Shown piece by piece: positions 62,299-64,000 of a stretch of 64,000 nt of DNA (the first letter of the stretch is position 1; each line of letters starts with the position of its first letter). The notes under the pieces are model-generated. The model was not told the DNA's origin. It worked only from the letters and a program-made list of their open reading frames with translations, and did not search any database. Location: positions 1,302,001 through 1,366,000 of the forward strand of contig JAVHNS010000001.1 in the NCBI GenBank assembly GCA_036872755.1, read 5' to 3'. The translations under genes and the position numbers were made by a program. Origin of the DNA: Orbilia blumenaviensis. Taxonomy: Eukaryota > Ascomycota > Orbiliomycetes > Orbiliales > Orbiliaceae.

Positions 62299-63009
62299 AA
62301 AGGCATTTTATCTCGACCGACCTAGAGTCATTCTGTTTCCTTTTGAGTTTTGTTTTTTATAAAAAAAAAACTGTTACTGCGTTTGTCTATACGAGGTTTT
62401 AGGTTTACAACGGGTGTACCGGAGTACTCGAGCCGAAGGGCTCGAACGTCTAGAGGTTCATTACGTATACAGCTGTTTTCAATGTTATATTTCATTGCTC
62501 CCCTTTGTAATGCGCTGGGCAACGCCTAACCATCTTCTGGATAGCCATCCTTTATCATAAATAGAGTAAATTACTCATCCATTTTCATATCCTCGGAAGT
62601 TTGAAAACGACTTCCAGCTGCGCTAACCTACACTGACTAAAGCGGGCAATCCATCAGCAGCGAGATTTAGCACGTTGGTCCTTTTATACAGAAAGATAGG
62701 GTTTGTACAATATGGAGAAGCAGAGTTTGATCTTTGCGAAGATTTAGAAAAGTTTGTAGATCAATAATACAGCAATTCAGAAGTATGGAAGGAGGGAGAG
62801 AAAAAAGGAATACATGCATGGCTGGCGTGAGGCTGCTGCAAAAAGGAGGGTATAGAATATAGAAGAAAAAAATAATCATAAAAACAAGACAACAAGGATA
62901 TCGATATCGTACATCGTATATATATCATCAAGTCCTGACGAAATATCCTCTGAAATTTCGTTCGAGAAGATTTCAAAAAGATAAAAGTAAGAAGAAAGAA
63001 AAAATGGGC
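62299..63009. other. Convergent intergenic region
   Basis: 3' flanks of the helicase gene and the quinate-repressor-like gene. A-rich and T-rich tracts; no gene seen. Confidence 0.5.
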
Positions 63010-64000
63010 CTAAAATAGTCCTCGTCCACTCGCCATCCTCACGAAATCATATGGAACATTCTGACCCGCCAGGTTTTGGAGTTGCCGGACAGTAGTCCAA
63101 GCAGCCACATCAGCAATACCAAACGTTGTCCAACCGGTAGCGGCAGCCACGCCGAGGGGATCGCCGCGCTTAGGACCGTTACTCAAATCCAAGAAAATTT
63201 TACCGCCCTGGATTGGCTGGCTGTGGCTGTTAATGATACGGAGCAGTGGGTGGATAACGTAAGCGTGCTCAGCAGAAACAGCGGACACCATGACGAACGG
63301 ATGAGGTAGCCTCTCTACCATTTGCTGGGAATTACAATATTCAGCGTTGGCAGCGGCTTCGTTGGTCGGTGGAATTTTGAAGCCAACGGTGTAGAGAGTC
63401 CCACAACCTAGTTCTCTGAGAGCGTAAATGGCGGCAGCGGCTTCTTCGAAGCTGTTGGAAACTATAAGCGCTGGTTTCTCGTCGAAAGCTGCTGGTGCAA
63501 ACTCTCTGGTCAAAGCGAGTTTGATACCCTTGGCCGATGCATTGTCACCAACAAGAGTCTGCTGGTTTCCTTCCCGCTGAACAAAGATAGTGTCTATGAT
63601 ACCGGTTCCACGAGCTGCACTGGTATATTCGTGGATGTAACTAGGCTTTGACAAAAGAGGGGGGTCGAGAATAGCGCCACCAAAATAGGGTTGTTGGCTG
63701 AAAGAGTAAATTGAATGTTCGGATATCCTCTCCAAACAAGAGTAGTTGTGTGGTAAACCAAGTTCCTTGAAGCACTTTTCGAAGAATTGTGTCATAGGGA
63801 CAGCACGAGGGGTGCCGATGCTATATATATGCTTCTTTGGAAGTTGGCCGATTATGTGTAATGCACCGTTAATATCAGCCGCACTAAGCTGGCCAGGTGC
63901 ACCGGCAATGGGAAGAAGAGGGTGGGTAGCAGTAATCAAGAAAGTATTGAATAGGCGGGAGAGCTGACCAATCTGGCCGGCGTTGAAAGTAATTAGGGGA
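63010..64000 (-). CDS. Quinate-repressor-like protein (AROM C-terminal homologue), 5' end missing
   Basis: The frame runs off the right edge of the window (330 codons to the stop at 63010). It begins within the end of a type I dehydroquinase-like domain (A-G-Q-I-G-Q-L-S-R-L-F-N, T-H-P-L-L-P). A hinge, A-P-G-Q-L-S-A-A-D-I-N, matches the AROM pattern, and a shikimate dehydrogenase-like domain follows. In that domain the substrate loop normally S-x-S-x-S is T-P-R-A-V-P-M-T. The G-D-N-T-D-W-x-G signature reads G-D-N-A-S-A-K-G, so the catalytic Lys/Asp positions look lost. This pattern is that of the quinate repressor (QutR/Qa-1S), which derives from the last three AROM domains and blocks the quinate-utilisation activator. 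The AROM enzyme itself is less likely. The rest of the protein lies outside the window. Confidence 0.8.
   Translation of the reverse strand, partial: PLITFNAGQIGQLSRLFNTFLITATHPLLPIAGAPGQLSAADINGALHIIGQLPKKHIYSIGTPRAVPMTQFFEKCFKELGLPHNYSCLERISEHSIYSFSQQPYFGGAILDPPLLSKPSYIHEYTSAARGTGIIDTIFVQREGNQQTLVGDNASAKGIKLALTREFAPAAFDEKPALIVSNSFEEAAAAIYALRELGCGTLYTVGFKIPPTNEAAANAEYCNSQQMVERLPHPFVMVSAVSAEHAYVIHPLLRIINSHSQPIQGGKIFLDLSNGPKRGDPLGVAAATGWTTFGIADVAAWTTVRQLQNLAGQNVPYDFVRMASGRGLF

Overview
The window reads as nuclear DNA of a filamentous ascomycete (Pezizomycotina). The genes are split by short introns (mostly about 50-90 bp) with GTAAGT/GTATGT-type donors, CTAAC/CTGAC-like branch sites and TAG/CAG acceptors. 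Intergenic stretches are long and AT-rich with T-runs, and the families are typical of moulds: Egh16-like secreted protein, fungal CaiB/BaiF two-half protein, Fur-type NCS1 permease, DHA1 MFS transporter, BTB proteins and an AROM-derived quinate-repressor-like protein. An Orbiliales/Leotiomycete-like fungus would fit, but this cannot be settled from the sequence alone.

Layout. 1-4.7 kb: AT-rich DNA with no gene I can support. 4.7-6.4 kb (+): a three-exon BTB protein. 7.2-8.2 kb (+): succinate dehydrogenase iron-sulfur subunit, with a CCAATCA box upstream. 10.9-13.3 kb (+): a ten-exon NCS1 nucleobase permease whose front half is cut into micro-exons of 8, 20 and 19 nt. 13.8-18.4 kb (-): a 1291-residue protein I assembled from seven exons, with B-box-like zinc finger, P-loop GTPase-like domain (Walker A and a D-C-E-G motif), RING finger and patatin phospholipase, ending in a 33-bp minisatellite that encodes acidic repeats. 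This is the best candidate for a poorly described system. 20.4 kb (-): a 51-residue single-pass membrane protein. 21.8-23.2 kb (-): CaiB/BaiF CoA-transferase. 24.6-26.5 kb (+): a multi-pass membrane protein. 29.2 kb (+): a 41-residue membrane protein behind a likely 682-bp leader intron. 34.8-41.2 kb (+): a 2067-residue glutamine-rich coiled-coil protein with a possibly long leader. 43.8-45.8 kb (+): MFS transporter. 46.7-47.7 kb (+): secreted Pro/Ser-rich, Cys-containing protein. 49.3-50.7 kb (+): low-complexity basic protein. 51.6-52.9 kb (+): second BTB protein. 53.8-55.1 kb (-): Egh16-like secreted protein with a TATA box. 57.6-62.3 kb (+): DHX29-type DEAH/RHA RNA helicase. 63.0-64.0 kb (-): 3' part of an AROM-like/quinate-repressor-like gene with a degenerate shikimate dehydrogenase domain, cut by the window edge.

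The genes do not form an evident biosynthetic cluster. Housekeeping genes (SDHB, DHX29-like) are mixed with transport, secreted-protein and putative regulatory or self-defence genes. All multi-exon models were built by hand: exon phases add up in each and the splice sites are canonical GT-AG, but no transcript evidence was available.
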